Source: Bacillus marinisedimentorum
Lineage (GTDB): Bacteria; Bacillota; Bacilli; Bacillales; Bacillaceae_O
Length of the DNA: 62,468 bases
Direction: 5' to 3'
Assembly: GCF_001644195.2 (NCBI RefSeq)
Contig: NZ_LWBL02000018.1
Span: 1-62,468 of the forward strand
Part shown: positions 19,075 to 27,874 of the stretch, piece after piece
How the letters are laid out: every line of letters begins with the position of its first letter
Numbering within the stretch: position 1 is the stretch's first letter
Program-made: the position numbers and the translations under genes
The notes under the pieces: generated by a model
The model's database searches: none
Told to the model about the DNA's origin: nothing
Seen by the model: only the letters and a program-made list of their open reading frames with translations

Positions 19075-19135
19075 AAAAGCTGCCAGGTGCTGCATCCATA
19101 TGACACAGTATGATGAGCCTGTACGGGCAGCTTTT
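19075..19135. terminator. Shared hairpin between ylaL and the PhoH gene
   Basis: AAAAGCTGCC and GGCAGCTTTT arms separated by about 41 nt, between convergent genes. The long loop makes it weaker than the other terminators listed. Confidence 0.55.
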
Positions 19136-19145
19136 CCCATTTCAG

Positions 19146-20474
19146 TCAGAGCAGGTCCGCAGCAATCTGGGCAAGACCTGACCTTTCTCCTTTAACAAGC
19201 CGTACATGCCCGGCGATCGATTGCTCTTTAAACCGCTCCACGACATAAGTGAGGCCATTATTGAATTCATCAAGATAAGGATGGTCAATCTGTGCCGGAT
19301 CTCCCATCAGAACAATTTTACTGCCCTCGCCAACCCGGGTTAATATCGTTTTCACCTCATGCTTGGTCAAATTCTGGGCTTCATCGATAATGATGAATTG
19401 CTCCGGGATGCTTCTTCCCCGTATATAAGTCAGCGCCTCAACCTGGATTGATCCCATGCCAGCCAGGATATGGTCAAGTTCACCGGGTTTTTTCGTGTTG
19501 AACAAAAATTCAAGATTATCAAGGATCGGCTGCATCCACGGTTTTAACTTTTCATCTTTTTCACCAGGTAAATAACCGAGGTCTTTTCCCATCGGAACAA
19601 TCGGCCTGGCTACGAGCAGCTTTTTATATATCCCGAGATCTTCTGTCTGCAGCAGCCCTGCCGCCAGCGCCAGAAGCGTTTTACCCGTACCCGCTTTTCC
19701 GACAAAAGTCACAAGGGAAATATCGCGCCTGAGAAGCAATTCAAGGCCCATCGTCTGCTGTACATTCCTGGGCCTGATCCCCCATATCTGGTCATTATCC
19801 AGATAACATCTTTTCACCTTCTTCACATGCTCATCGACAATTCCAAGTGCAGAGGCCGAATCACCGGCATCACTTTTCATCACAATGAATTGATTCGGAT
19901 AAACTATTCCGCCGGGCAATACACTGACGTCTAATTCGCCGTCCTGATACAGGTCATTAATTTTTTCTTTTGCCATAAACAGTTCCGCAAACCCATAGTA
20001 TCCCCGGTCGTAGGTAATCACCCTGTCATGTAAGAAGTCCTCAGCCTCCACTCCCAGGGCATCCGCCTTTACCCGCAAAAGCACATCTTTACTGACTAGA
20101 ACAACCTTCTTTCCGTCCTCTTTTTCTTTTTCCTCAAGCGAGAGATTCAATGCTACCGCAAGAATCCTATTATCATTTGTTGTCTCAACAAATATTTCCT
20201 GCAGCGACCGGAATGAACGGTGATTAAGCTCTATTCGAAGTGTTCCGCCGTTTTCAAGCGAAACATTTTGATGGAGATTCCCTTTATCACGCAGTCCGTC
20301 AATCAATTTGGATACCTGCCTCGCATTTCTTCCAACTTCATCCATATTCCGTTTTTTCGAATCCAACTCCTCAAGCACGACCGCCGGTATTACCACTTCA
20401 TTTTCCTCAAAAAAATAAAGAGATTGCGGATCCTGTAATAAAACATTCGTATCGAGTACATAAATTTTACTCAA
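19146..20474 (-). CDS. PIN-PhoH fusion protein YlaK
   Basis: 442 residues. The N-terminal PIN-type nuclease domain (about 1-140; YVLDTNVLLQDP, ELDSKKRN, DNRILAVAL, VSKDVLLRVKADA) is joined to a PhoH P-loop ATPase (about 225-440; Walker A VGKAGTGKTLLALA, Walker B FIIIDEAQNLT, MGDPAQIDHP). PhoH2-type fusions act on RNA as helicase/nuclease in characterised homologues. The start is TTG behind AGGAGGCGGAAGC. It is divergent from ylaJ. Confidence 0.92.
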   Translation of the reverse strand: MSKIYVLDTNVLLQDPQSLYFFEENEVVIPAVVLEELDSKKRNMDEVGRNARQVSKLIDGLRDKGNLHQNVSLENGGTLRIELNHRSFRSLQEIFVETTNDNRILAVALNLSLEEKEKEDGKKVVLVSKDVLLRVKADALGVEAEDFLHDRVITYDRGYYGFAELFMAKEKINDLYQDGELDVSVLPGGIVYPNQFIVMKSDAGDSASALGIVDEHVKKVKRCYLDNDQIWGIRPRNVQQTMGLELLLRRDISLVTFVGKAGTGKTLLALAAGLLQTEDLGIYKKLLVARPIVPMGKDLGYLPGEKDEKLKPWMQPILDNLEFLFNTKKPGELDHILAGMGSIQVEALTYIRGRSIPEQFIIIDEAQNLTKHEVKTILTRVGEGSKIVLMGDPAQIDHPYLDEFNNGLTYVVERFKEQSIAGHVRLVKGERSGLAQIAADLL

Positions 20475-20616
20475 GCTTCCGCCTCCTGACGTTATTCAAT
20501 CCATAACCCCCGGTTGCTTTTAATATATGAAAACTTGTATAAACTTAGACGAAAATCTCAACAATATTGAATAACAACCAGCAGTAACGAATTGCAGAAG
20601 AAAGGATGAAAACCTT

Positions 20617-21231
20617 ATGGGATTTAAGCGTCATACCGCGCTTTTATTTACGGCTGCAATCCTGGTCACATCCGGATGCGCCCAAACGCAGGCTGAAAAT
20701 GAAAATGAGGCCGATCGTGCGGAGCTGATAAAGGTGAAACAGTCGGATGAAACACAAACAGAGGATAAAACGTCTCAGGAAATCGCCGAACATCTAGTTA
20801 ATCTCGCCAGCAGTGTTCCGAATGTCAATGATGCAACAGCTGTTGTGGCTGGACCTTATGCTGTTGTCGGAATTGATGTCAACTCAGAACTTGACCGCTC
20901 ACGCGTCGGCACAATTAAATACTCCGTTTCAGAAAGCCTTGAAAATGACCCGTACGGAAAAGATGCTGTCGTCATAGCCGATGCGGATACCGTCAGCCGC
21001 CTCCGTGAAATAGCCAGGGAAATTCGCCAGGGCCAGCCGGTCGGCGGTGTTGTTGAGGAACTTGCTGCAATTGTGGGCCGAATCATGCCGCAAGTGCCGG
21101 AACAGCCTGAAACAGACAATGCAGATCCTACCGACGAAAACGACCAGCAGCTTTCAGAAAAAGAGCAGCGCGAACTTCAGCAGCAGCAAAACCGAGAATC
21201 AAACCGGAATATCGAAAAAGGCAGTGAATAA
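20617..21231 (+). CDS. YhcN/YlaJ family sporulation lipoprotein
   Basis: 204 residues with a lipoprotein signal (lipobox before Cys21, TSGCA), then the YhcN/YlaJ domain (about 50-165; AEHLVNLASSVPNVNDATAVVAGPYA, IADADTVSRLREIAREI, VGRIMP) and a Gln/Glu-rich hydrophilic tail (EKEQRELQQQQNRESNRN). Family members are made in sporulating cells and attach to the forespore membrane or spore, which suggests that the organism forms spores. The ribosome site is AAAGGATG before the ATG. Confidence 0.87.
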   Translation: MGFKRHTALLFTAAILVTSGCAQTQAENENEADRAELIKVKQSDETQTEDKTSQEIAEHLVNLASSVPNVNDATAVVAGPYAVVGIDVNSELDRSRVGTIKYSVSESLENDPYGKDAVVIADADTVSRLREIAREIRQGQPVGGVVEELAAIVGRIMPQVPEQPETDNADPTDENDQQLSEKEQRELQQQQNRESNRNIEKGSE

Positions 21232-21367
21232 TGCGGCTCCCGGCCGAAAAAAAGACCGCCCTCAATTAAAGTACCGGGTTCGGTTACGAAGTGCAAAATT
21301 ACACATACAACGTAAAACAACATTCGTTTTACCAAACAAATTGACAAGGTACATTAGTTTCAGCATG

Positions 21368-21407
21368 GGAAAACGCTCTGAGTGTAAACTTAGAGCGTCT
21401 CTTTTTT
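21368..21407 (+). terminator. ylaJ terminator
   Basis: Stem AACGCTCTGAGT / ACTTAGAGCGT, loop GTAA, then CTCTTTTTT. Its left arm is the same sequence as that of the terminator split by the IS at 330-344. Confidence 0.82.
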
Positions 21408-21414
21408 ATGTCTT

Positions 21415-21591
21415 AGTCAACAATCGCACCCTTAACGGAATAAATAATCCCTGTGTGTACCCGTTCCTTTCCGCTGCAGGTATTGGCTTTCACCAATGGG
21501 CGCAAGTGCGACATCCGTTCCTGCTTCCCTTCGGTTATACTTGTGCCTTGGATGAAAGCGAGCCCCTGCAGTGGAAATCACGGTTTAAAAG
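21415..21591 (+). repeat. Repeat family C, copy C2 (most complete)
   Basis: It starts right after the T-run of the ylaJ terminator. The outer arms CCGTTCCTTTCCGCTGCAGG (21461-21480) and CCTGCAGTGGAAATCACGG (21565-21583) are near-complementary, so the element can fold as a long hairpin with a variable centre. Related pieces are at 22845, 33059 and 44390. Confidence 0.75.
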
Positions 21592-21639
21592 CGCATTACT
21601 AATGCCATAATCTTGCTTAGTTATTCTTTTGTATTTACT

Positions 21640-21733
21640 CATGGCGAAGTATCAACAACAAACTTTGACAGAGTAATATCAAAAAAAGCAGCCCAATTCT
21701 ATTGCTAATTGGACTGCTTTTTGGTGTGCTCTT
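21640..21733 (-). repeat. Repeat family D, copy 1, with embedded terminator
   Basis: The reverse complement is about 80% identical to the last 85 bases of the window (62381-62468), sharing CACACCAAA, AGCAGTCC, ATTAGCAA and AATTGGGCTGCTT, then TTTGATAT and CTCTGT. The hairpin AGCAGCCCAATT / AATTGGACTGCT with flanking A/T-runs (21681-21722) makes it a bidirectional terminator for the gene at 21779-22234. Confidence 0.8.
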
Positions 21734-21778
21734 TTCTTCTTTGTACTCCCCCTTACAAATAAAGAGGCGGTCTTTCAT

Positions 21779-22234
21779 TTATCCATTTTTCAATGCTTCC
21801 ATTACTTGCCGGTCCAGCTTTGCGGCAGCCTGTTCATCATATGTTTTCTCATACTGCGGTTCAACGGAAATTTTGGAACCATAAAACATGACATCGCGGA
21901 CTTCGCTCACAGCTATTTCAAGCATTGCCAGCTTGAGAGGCACATCTTCCATTTTTTCATGCTTAACGGAAGCATCCCCGCTGATGGCATAAGTGGTTTC
22001 ATTGCCGATAAGCGTCAACGTGACACTCCCGTTTTTCCGGATGTTTTCAACGATCCGGGAACGGTTATCAACAGCAAAACGCACATGGTCTTTGTCAGCG
22101 GCGAAAGCCCATGAAATCGCATTGGAATTTGGTGCCCCGGATTGGTGGTCGATCGTGGACAGTAATACATAGCGTTCTTTTTGCAGCAATGGAATCAGTT
22201 CATCAGTAAGAGATTGTTCTACTCTGTTTGCCAT
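21779..22234 (-). CDS. Pyridoxamine 5'-phosphate oxidase-like FMN-binding split-barrel protein
   Basis: 151 residues with the split-barrel flavin fold: YVLLSTIDHQSGAPNSNAISWAF, DHVRFAVDNRSRIVENIRKNGSVTLTLIG and TYAISGDASV. It lacks the C-terminal region of true PNPOx enzymes, so pyridoxal phosphate synthesis is unlikely; binding of FMN, F420 or heme cannot be told from sequence. It is monocistronic with family D repeat downstream. No dedicated function known to me. Confidence 0.8.
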   Translation of the reverse strand: MANRVEQSLTDELIPLLQKERYVLLSTIDHQSGAPNSNAISWAFAADKDHVRFAVDNRSRIVENIRKNGSVTLTLIGNETTYAISGDASVKHEKMEDVPLKLAMLEIAVSEVRDVMFYGSKISVEPQYEKTYDEQAAAKLDRQVMEALKNG

Positions 22235-22453
22235 ACATCTAACCTCCAGCTAAATAATTATTATTCTCCCTTTAATACTATACCCTTTCGCCGCCAACTG
22301 TAAAATGGGATGGTTCACATGCAGTTCCTGTATGTTCGATTTTCATGTTATACTGAGAAATACGGAGAGTGCCGGTTAACGGTGCATGAGTACGCCAGAC
22401 ATCATTTTTATTTGAATATTACTTTCTTATTTACAACTAATCGGGGTGAAAAA

Positions 22454-22654
22454 ATGCGCGTAAAATGTGTAATCTGCGATAAAATCGAAACGATTGAAGA
22501 TGAAACCCTGCAGGCAAAAAGGCTCAGGAACAGGCCAATACATACATATATGTGCAAGTCCTGCGATGAACGAATCGAAGCAAGAACAAATAAACGTCTT
22601 TCAACCGATAGCTTCCGCCTGTACAAGGGATCACAAAAAGATAATGATTGGTAA
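22454..22654 (+). CDS. YlaI family zinc-ribbon protein (DUF2197)
   Basis: 66 residues with two CxxC pairs (CVICDK at residues 4-7 and CKSCDE near 38) that should bind one zinc ion. The ATG at 22454 follows GGGGTGAAAA; the upstream open frame from 22310 has no site and a length unlike the family. Position next to ylaH and typA fits YlaI. Function unknown. Repeat A3 begins 5 nt after its stop, with no ordinary terminator between. Confidence 0.88.
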   Translation: MRVKCVICDKIETIEDETLQAKRLRNRPIHTYMCKSCDERIEARTNKRLSTDSFRLYKGSQKDNDW

Positions 22655-22659
22655 CAAAG

Positions 22660-22783
22660 GAATGCGGAGAGCACCGGGTTGCGGCGTATGCATAAGCGGG
22701 GGCCTCCGCAGGAAGGCGATCTTTCCTTCCGGAGGAGGCCACCGCTTATGTCACTAGCCGCTGGTGCTCGCAGCTGGACAATA
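22660..22783 (+). repeat. Repeat family A, short copy A3 (GAGCACC subtype)
   Basis: Near-identical to 52229-52351. The basal arm GAGCACCGG pairs with CTGGTGCTC, the middle GCATAAGCGG with CCGCTTATG, and the apex GGCCTCCGCAGGAAGG with CCTTCCGGAGGAGGCC. It is directly followed by the GGCGCC subtype at 22785. Confidence 0.9.
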
Positions 22784-22784
22784 C

Positions 22785-22845
22785 GAAATGCGGAAGGCGC
22801 CGGCCAGCGGCGTACGCATAAGCGGAGGCATCCGCAGGAAGTCGT
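22785..22845 (+). repeat. Repeat family A, left half of copy A4 (GGCGCC subtype)
   Basis: Contains GCGGAAGGCGCCGGCCAGCG and TACGCATAAGCGG, then breaks off at GCAGGAAGTC where family C sequence begins. This indicates recombination or insertion between the two families. Confidence 0.8.
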
Positions 22846-22936
22846 GAGTGTGGCAGACAGGAGGGAAGCAAGAACGGATGCTGCATTTGTGACTAAGATT
22901 AAAGCGAGTCCCTGCAGCAGGAATCAACTCCCCATT
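22845..22936 (+). repeat. Repeat family C, right half (C3)
   Basis: Inner block GGGAAGCAAGAACGGATG and right arm AAAGCGAGTCCCTGCAGCAG, then AATCAACTCCCC. The left arm is missing, replaced by A4. Confidence 0.7.
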
Positions 22937-22959
22937 CCAACATCCAATATATTGAAATC

Positions 22960-22992
22960 AAAAGCTGCCGGAAACATTCCGGCAGCTTTTGT
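22960..22992. terminator. Terminator of the typA-ylaH-small gene operon
   Basis: Perfect 14-bp stem AAAAGCTGCCGGAA / TTCCGGCAGCTTTT with an ACA loop; symmetric, so it can act in both directions. Confidence 0.9.
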
Positions 22993-23000
22993 TTAAAAAC

Positions 23001-23288
23001 CTATTCGTAATTTTTGTACTTTTCCGGCTCACTTTCAATCTGGGTGATCATGATATCGATCAATTCGATAGGGAAACGTGTTTTCTTGCGTTCCCCACCA
23101 TGTTCATAATGAACATAGTACATAATATCATCTTTTTCGATCTCAACCGTTTCCACTCCGTGTTCTTCTTTAAGCAGAGAACGGAAATGCCTGGTTGTTT
23201 CCCGGGCAGCCTCATCATCAGGGCGTGCATCGGCAACCACTTTGATCGTTAACCAGTTATAAAGTACATCCTGCAAAGATTTCATCAA
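23001..23288 (-). CDS. Conserved small protein of unknown function downstream of ylaH
   Basis: 95 residues, cytosolic, acidic, no recognised domain. Features: MMKSLQDVLYNWLTIKVVAD at the start, a helical ARETTRHFRSLLKEEHGVE, and FPIELIDIMITQIESEPEKY near the end. It is the last gene of the typA-ylaH run (13 nt after ylaH), followed by a strong terminator. Coding signs are good (clear ribosome site GGGGGACTC, operon spacing). I know no named B. subtilis counterpart at this place. Confidence 0.75.
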   Translation of the reverse strand: MMKSLQDVLYNWLTIKVVADARPDDEAARETTRHFRSLLKEEHGVETVEIEKDDIMYYVHYEHGGERKKTRFPIELIDIMITQIESEPEKYKNYE

Positions 23289-23301
23289 GAGTCCCCCTCA
23301 C

Positions 23302-23631
23302 TCAGGCTTCCGTTTTAGAGCGGTGAAGCCTGAATCTGTAGATCCCCAATACAAGTGCAGCAACAAACAGCCCCTCTGCAACGGGATAGGCAATACCAAA
23401 AAAGGCCAGAGGCAGACAGCCGAGGAACAAGGCGAAATAAACGACGGCCGATTTCAATACAGGCAGCTTTTTGGCAAAACCGAGCTTGTAAACAATGATG
23501 GATAGCGCAACAATGACAAGGTAAAGCAGCCAAAAGCCTGCCACTGGGTTGTCAATGATGCCTGTCATCACAGCAACAGAAGAGAGGTCATCCGGATTAA
23601 CAACTATTTCTTCAGAAGCAGAAATGAGCAT
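23302..23631 (-). CDS. YlaH-like membrane protein
   Basis: 109 residues with three membrane segments (about 30-47, 57-75 and 80-97), ending in a basic tail (RFRLHRSKTEA). Pattern and position directly after typA match the YlaH-like family; function unknown. It lies 29 nt after typA and probably shares its transcript. Confidence 0.82.
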   Translation of the reverse strand: MLISASEEIVVNPDDLSSVAVMTGIIDNPVAGFWLLYLVIVALSIIVYKLGFAKKLPVLKSAVVYFALFLGCLPLAFFGIAYPVAEGLFVAALVLGIYRFRLHRSKTEA

Positions 23632-23660
23632 TTTCCTTCCCCTTTCTGATTACATATCAA

Positions 23661-25505
23661 TCACTGATCTTTCGAGGCAAGTTTTTTCTTTTTCTCCACT
23701 CGCTCACGCTCGGATTTATTCAAGATCTTTTTCCGAAGGCGTATGGACTCCGGTGTGATTTCGCAATACTCATCGTCATTAAGATACTCCAACGATTCTT
23801 CCAATGTCAAAATTCGCGGCTTTTTCATTGTCGTTGTCTGGTCTTTGGTAGCAGACCGGACATTGGTGGCATGCTTCGTCTTGACGACATTTACAGTGAG
23901 GTCGTTATCACGGCTATGCTCACCGACAATCATCCCTTCATAAACTTCTGTGCCTGGTTCCACAAAAATGGTCCCGCGGTCTTCAACCTGCATAATGCCG
24001 TACTGGGAAGTTTTTCCCCCTTCCATAGCAACAAGCACTCCCTGCCGGCGGCCGCCGACCTGCCCGGAAATCATCGGCTGATATGTTTCGAACGTGTGAT
24101 TCAGCACACCATATCCCCTGGTCTGGGTCAGAAATTCAGTCGAATATCCAATCAAGCCCCGGGAAGGCACCAGGAAATCAAGACGAACTTGCCCATTTCC
24201 ACTATTAGACATATTTTGCATTTCGCCTTTTCGGGCACCGAGCGATTCCATGATCGCTCCTGTATATTCTTCCGGCACATCGATTTGAACCCGTTCGACC
24301 GGCTCAGATTTTACACCGTCAATTTCTCTGACAATCACTTCAGGTTTTGATACTTGCAGTTCATACCCTTCGCGCCGCAGGTTTTCTATAAGGATGGATA
24401 AATGCAACTCGCCCCGTCCAGATACAATCCAGGCATCCGGAGAAGCTGTATTTTCGACACGAAGGCTTACATCTGTTTCCAACTCCGCACGGAGGCGTTC
24501 TTCGAGTTTTCTGCTTGTTACATGCTTCCCTTCCCGGCCGGCAAATGGGCTGTCATTCACCAGGAACGTCATTTGGAGGGTAGGTTCATCGATTCTGAGT
24601 ATAGGAAGTGCTTCGGGATGTTCCTGCGGACAAACGGTTTCACCCACATTGATTTCCTCCATGCCGGAAACCGCGACAAGATCGCCCGATTTTGCCTCGT
24701 TAATTTCCACGCGGCGCAATCCTTCAAATCCGAATAGCTTCGTGATGCGATAGTTTTTCACCGAACCGTCGAGTTTGAGCAGGGAAACCTGCTGACCGAC
24801 TCTCATTGTTCCACGGAATACCCGCCCAATTCCGATCCTTCCGACATAATCATTATAATCAAGCATTGCAACCTGAAATTGCAGAGGCTCGTCCGCATTC
24901 TCAATAGGGGCAGGAACTTCTTTTACAATTGTTTCGAATAAGGACTTCATATTCTCATCCTGCTTATCGGCATCAAGACTCGCCGTCCCGTTAATGGCAG
25001 AAGCATAAACAACCGGGAATTCAAGCTGGTCTTCATCCGCATCAAGCTCAATGAACAGATCGATGACTTCATCGACTACTTCCTGGGGCCTTGCAAAGTC
25101 CCTGTCGATTTTATTAATGACAACAATAGGTTTCAATTGTTGTTCAAGCGCTTTTTTAAGAACAAACCGAGTCTGCGGCATGCTGCCTTCATAAGCATCC
25201 ACAACAAGAAGAACGCCATCAACCATTTTCATGATGCGCTCGACTTCGCCTCCGAAATCGGCGTGTCCAGGTGTATCAAGGATGTTAATGCGGGTATCGT
25301 TAAATTTTACCGCTGTATTTTTGGCAAGAATGGTAATGCCTCGTTCACGTTCGAGGTCATTTGAATCCATCGCCCGCTCCTGCACTTGTTCATTGGAACG
25401 GAATGTTCCTGATTGATGCAGCAACTGGTCGACAAGTGTTGTTTTCCCGTGGTCAACGTGGGCAATAATCGCAATATTTCGTATATCTTCACGCTTAGCT
25501 GTCAT
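23661..25505 (-). CDS. Ribosome-associated GTPase TypA/BipA
   Basis: 614 residues: GTPase domain with G1 [10 protein letters not shown]3 DTPGHADF and G4 NKID, then EF-G-like domains II, III and V, and the BipA-specific C-terminal domain ([18 protein letters not shown]). It binds 70S ribosomes in the EF-G/LepA site and aids ribosome assembly and adaptation, notably in the cold (family knowledge). First gene of an operon with ylaH and the 95-residue gene. Confidence 0.97.
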   Translation of the reverse strand: MTAKREDIRNIAIIAHVDHGKTTLVDQLLHQSGTFRSNEQVQERAMDSNDLERERGITILAKNTAVKFNDTRINILDTPGHADFGGEVERIMKMVDGVLLVVDAYEGSMPQTRFVLKKALEQQLKPIVVINKIDRDFARPQEVVDEVIDLFIELDADEDQLEFPVVYASAINGTASLDADKQDENMKSLFETIVKEVPAPIENADEPLQFQVAMLDYNDYVGRIGIGRVFRGTMRVGQQVSLLKLDGSVKNYRITKLFGFEGLRRVEINEAKSGDLVAVSGMEEINVGETVCPQEHPEALPILRIDEPTLQMTFLVNDSPFAGREGKHVTSRKLEERLRAELETDVSLRVENTASPDAWIVSGRGELHLSILIENLRREGYELQVSKPEVIVREIDGVKSEPVERVQIDVPEEYTGAIMESLGARKGEMQNMSNSGNGQVRLDFLVPSRGLIGYSTEFLTQTRGYGVLNHTFETYQPMISGQVGGRRQGVLVAMEGGKTSQYGIMQVEDRGTIFVEPGTEVYEGMIVGEHSRDNDLTVNVVKTKHATNVRSATKDQTTTMKKPRILTLEESLEYLNDDEYCEITPESIRLRKKILNKSERERVEKKKKLASKDQ

Positions 25506-25646
25506 TTATTTCACTCCCAAATTATTTCATAACCAAACTATTATATCACAAGTTTGAAGTTTGTGCTTTTCCCGTTAACGGAGCCGGCACCTTATTCCCA
25601 ATCATGCTTTTTTCTAGTACACTAAGGAGCAGGAGGAGGGAAAAGC

Positions 25647-25832
25647 ATGAATAAAATCAACCTTTTGTTCCTCGGTTTTTCAATAGCAGGGGTCGCTTTC
25701 CTAATGCTGATCGGCATTGCAATCGGCGAACGGAGTATTGCCGGAATGATTGGTGCTGCACTTGGGGCAATTGCAGTGGTTGGAGGCGGATTCACGACAA
25801 GAAAGAAACTGCGTGAAAAAGGTAAGATCTGA
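25647..25832 (+). CDS. YlaF-like small membrane protein (DUF5325)
   Basis: 61 residues with two membrane helices (about 5-25 and 30-50) linked by GERSIAGMIG and a basic C-terminal tail (RKKLREKGKI). Ribosome site AGGAGGAGGG before the ATG. Divergent from typA, as ylaF is in B. subtilis. Function unknown. Confidence 0.85.
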   Translation: MNKINLLFLGFSIAGVAFLMLIGIAIGERSIAGMIGAALGAIAVVGGGFTTRKKLREKGKI

Positions 25833-25855
25833 CCGGACAGATCTTACCTTTTTCC
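25816..25855. terminator. Terminator between ylaF and the GNAT gene
   Basis: Stem AGGTAAGATCTG / CAGATCTTACCT with A- and T-runs, between convergent genes. Confidence 0.9.
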
Positions 25856-25857
25856 GT

Positions 25858-26337
25858 TTATACGTCAAGCGGAAGCACCATTACAAGGAATTCCTTCTCA
25901 TTTTCATCCTGCTCGATTTTCAATTGCTCAAAACCGATTTTCCCTAAAAAAAGCGGCCAGTCCATCTTATCTGCCGGAACTCCGCAAAATGTGGCACGCT
26001 CCCCTTTTGTTCTCCATTCTGATGCCAGCTTCCAGACAATTGCTGATGCGATCCCCTTCCCCCTTGCCGAGCGGCGGACAAGTATCGTACCGAGCCAGGG
26101 TTTCCGGTTGCTTTCCGCTTTATCGATATGGTAGCTGAGGGCGGTGTCCGTACCTCCGACTTGCCAGACCCTGAACTCTCCTCCGGTTCCGCGGTACTTC
26201 CGGATAAAGTCGGCGGCCGTTTCACTCTCACCCAATTCAGTTTCGGCCCAATCAGGAGATTCCCCGGCAAGCATGCTGACAAAGGCTGTATCGGTATCCC
26301 GCAGGGCGCGATATTCGAGTTTGCCGTTGAATTCCAT
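25858..26337 (-). CDS. GNAT family N-acetyltransferase
   Basis: 159 residues with an acetyl-CoA loop VRRSARGKGIASAIVW (motif RGKGIA), preceded by a strand WLGTILV, and a C-terminal LGKIGFEQLK. Substrate unknown. Its start overlaps the inositol monophosphatase stop by one base (TAATG), so it is translationally coupled to that gene. Confidence 0.82.
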   Translation of the reverse strand: MEFNGKLEYRALRDTDTAFVSMLAGESPDWAETELGESETAADFIRKYRGTGGEFRVWQVGGTDTALSYHIDKAESNRKPWLGTILVRRSARGKGIASAIVWKLASEWRTKGERATFCGVPADKMDWPLFLGKIGFEQLKIEQDENEKEFLVMVLPLDV

Positions 26338-27140
26338 TATTTTCCGCCTTTTATATATCTGGTTAAAAGCGCCTCATGCAAATCTGATTTTGCAGCAAAA
26401 ATTGAGTTCCGGCCGAGTAAGTCGACCGGATCTCCGTGAACGGTCGTGACTGTTCCGCCTGTTTCCTTGATCAGCACTAAGCCGGCGGCAAAATCCCACG
26501 GAGAGAGACGCATTGTAATATATCCATCAAGTATCCCGGCAGCGACATAAGCAAGCTCGATCGCAGCCGACCCATAGGAACGAACCCCCCTCACATCCTT
26601 CACCATTTTCCGTAAAATTGCAGCATCAACTACCCGGTTGCCGGCAACCCAGTTGGAATTCATCCCGATGACGGATCGGTCCACTTCAACCTTTTCAAGC
26701 TGCGGGAGTCTGCCGCCGTTCAAGTATGCCCCTCTGTTCTTCACCGCATGGTAAAGATCATCACTTACAACATCGTAAATCAGTCCGATCACGCCTTCGC
26801 CTTCATGATAAACGGCTACCGAAATTGCAAAATGGCGCTTCTGGTGCACAAAATTCATCGTCCCGTCAATCGGATCGATCATCCAGACGGTGCCTTCAAG
26901 GGACGTCACGTCGTCCCCTTCTCCTTCTTCACCGAGCACCCGATGTTCAGGATACGTTTTCTTGATATTGTCGTAAAAAAACTGTTCGATCTTATTATCC
27001 ATTTCTGTCACGAGATCTGCAGGGTTTGTTTTAAAGCGCACTTGCACTTCACTTGAAAAAGAGTCCTTCAAAAGCCGGCCAGCTTCTTTGATCCACCGCT
27101 TCGCCTGCTGGTCCACTTCCATCCAATAATCGGTTTCCAT
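26337..27140 (-). CDS. Inositol monophosphatase family protein (YktC/SuhB-like)
   Basis: 267 residues with the metal-dependent phosphatase signatures: GEEGEG, the DPIDGTMNFVHQ motif near residue 85, and the second metal site SPWDFAAGLVL. Family members hydrolyse inositol phosphates, NADP or fructose bisphosphate; the substrate is not decided here. The ATG at 27140 has AGAAGGTG 8 nt upstream, better than the ATGs at 27173 and 27170. Confidence 0.92.
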   Translation of the reverse strand: METDYWMEVDQQAKRWIKEAGRLLKDSFSSEVQVRFKTNPADLVTEMDNKIEQFFYDNIKKTYPEHRVLGEEGEGDDVTSLEGTVWMIDPIDGTMNFVHQKRHFAISVAVYHEGEGVIGLIYDVVSDDLYHAVKNRGAYLNGGRLPQLEKVEVDRSVIGMNSNWVAGNRVVDAAILRKMVKDVRGVRSYGSAAIELAYVAAGILDGYITMRLSPWDFAAGLVLIKETGGTVTTVHGDPVDLLGRNSIFAAKSDLHEALLTRYIKGGK

Positions 27141-27208
27141 GTACTTTACACCTTCTTTTATCAGTTTCATCAATTTAGTATTGCTATTATTATGACATAA
27201 TTCCCAAC

Positions 27209-27240
27209 AAAAAAACGAACCTAAACCAGGTTCGTTTTTT
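27209..27240 (-). terminator. Terminator of the 62-codon gene
   Basis: Stem AAACGAACCT / AGGTTCGTTT with A- and T-runs; located between this gene and the yktC start. Confidence 0.88.
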
Positions 27241-27258
27241 CATCTGTTCTATTTTTAT

Positions 27259-27447
27259 TTATGCTTCAAGCTGCAACAATTCTTTGCGTAGATGCTCAAG
27301 TTTCCGTTTGCTGGCAGTGATCCCTTCGCTATCTTTAGAGACCATAGCATCGTATAGTGTGGCTAGTTCATAATCGATTTCTAATTTGACAACTGGGATT
27401 CTTTTTTCAGCATCTGTCCTTCTTAAGGCTTCAACGACCTGTCTCAT
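27259..27447 (-). CDS. Small helical protein, possibly YkzI
   Basis: 62 residues with no membrane segment. It is strongly helical and charged, with a heptad-like C-terminal half (SKRKLEHLRKELLQLEA). Position next to yktC and length suggest the small YkzI protein of B. subtilis, but I am not certain of the match. It has its own terminator and a GAGGGGTG ribosome site. Confidence 0.65.
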   Translation of the reverse strand: MRQVVEALRRTDAEKRIPVVKLEIDYELATLYDAMVSKDSEGITASKRKLEHLRKELLQLEA

Positions 27448-27874
27448 TAATCATTACACCCCTCTGTCCAAATTTTTGTGAAAAAGGAACATTGCCAAAC
27501 TGTTATTTTTTAAATATTCTGATATCTTGATTTGTTTGTAATAACAGCTTATGTGCCGATCCTTTCAACTATGCTAGGTTACAAAACTATTTCCACCATT
27601 GCGGCATTTGTAAACATGCATGACTGCTAAAAGGCATCGAATCTTCAGCTGTTATACTTTATCGTATTCAAAAGTACAGAATTCGCAATCTCTTCTGCTC
27701 CAAAAAAAGTGAAAGGGGCGGATGGCCGGGGGTCCTTGCAGCCAGTCGGCTTACTTCTATTTTACATGATACCAGCGTTATCGGCAATCCCGGCGAGCAT
27801 GTGAGCGTTTATGTTTGGCGGTTTCTGGTATAATATAAAAAAACTTGATTAATTTTGTAGAAGGAAGTGAGTAC
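27448..27874 (+). promoter_or_regulatory. Gap before yktB with extended -10 promoter
   Basis: 427 bp without a gene. TGGTATAAT at 27826-27834 is an extended -10 element 40 nt before the yktB ATG. The rest, including a GC-rich patch near 27715-27755, matches no repeat family I could identify. Confidence 0.5.

Noticed and set aside
22310-22453. N-terminal extension of ylaI
   Set aside because: The site GGGGTGAAAA and family length fix the start at 22454; the extension has no ribosome site.
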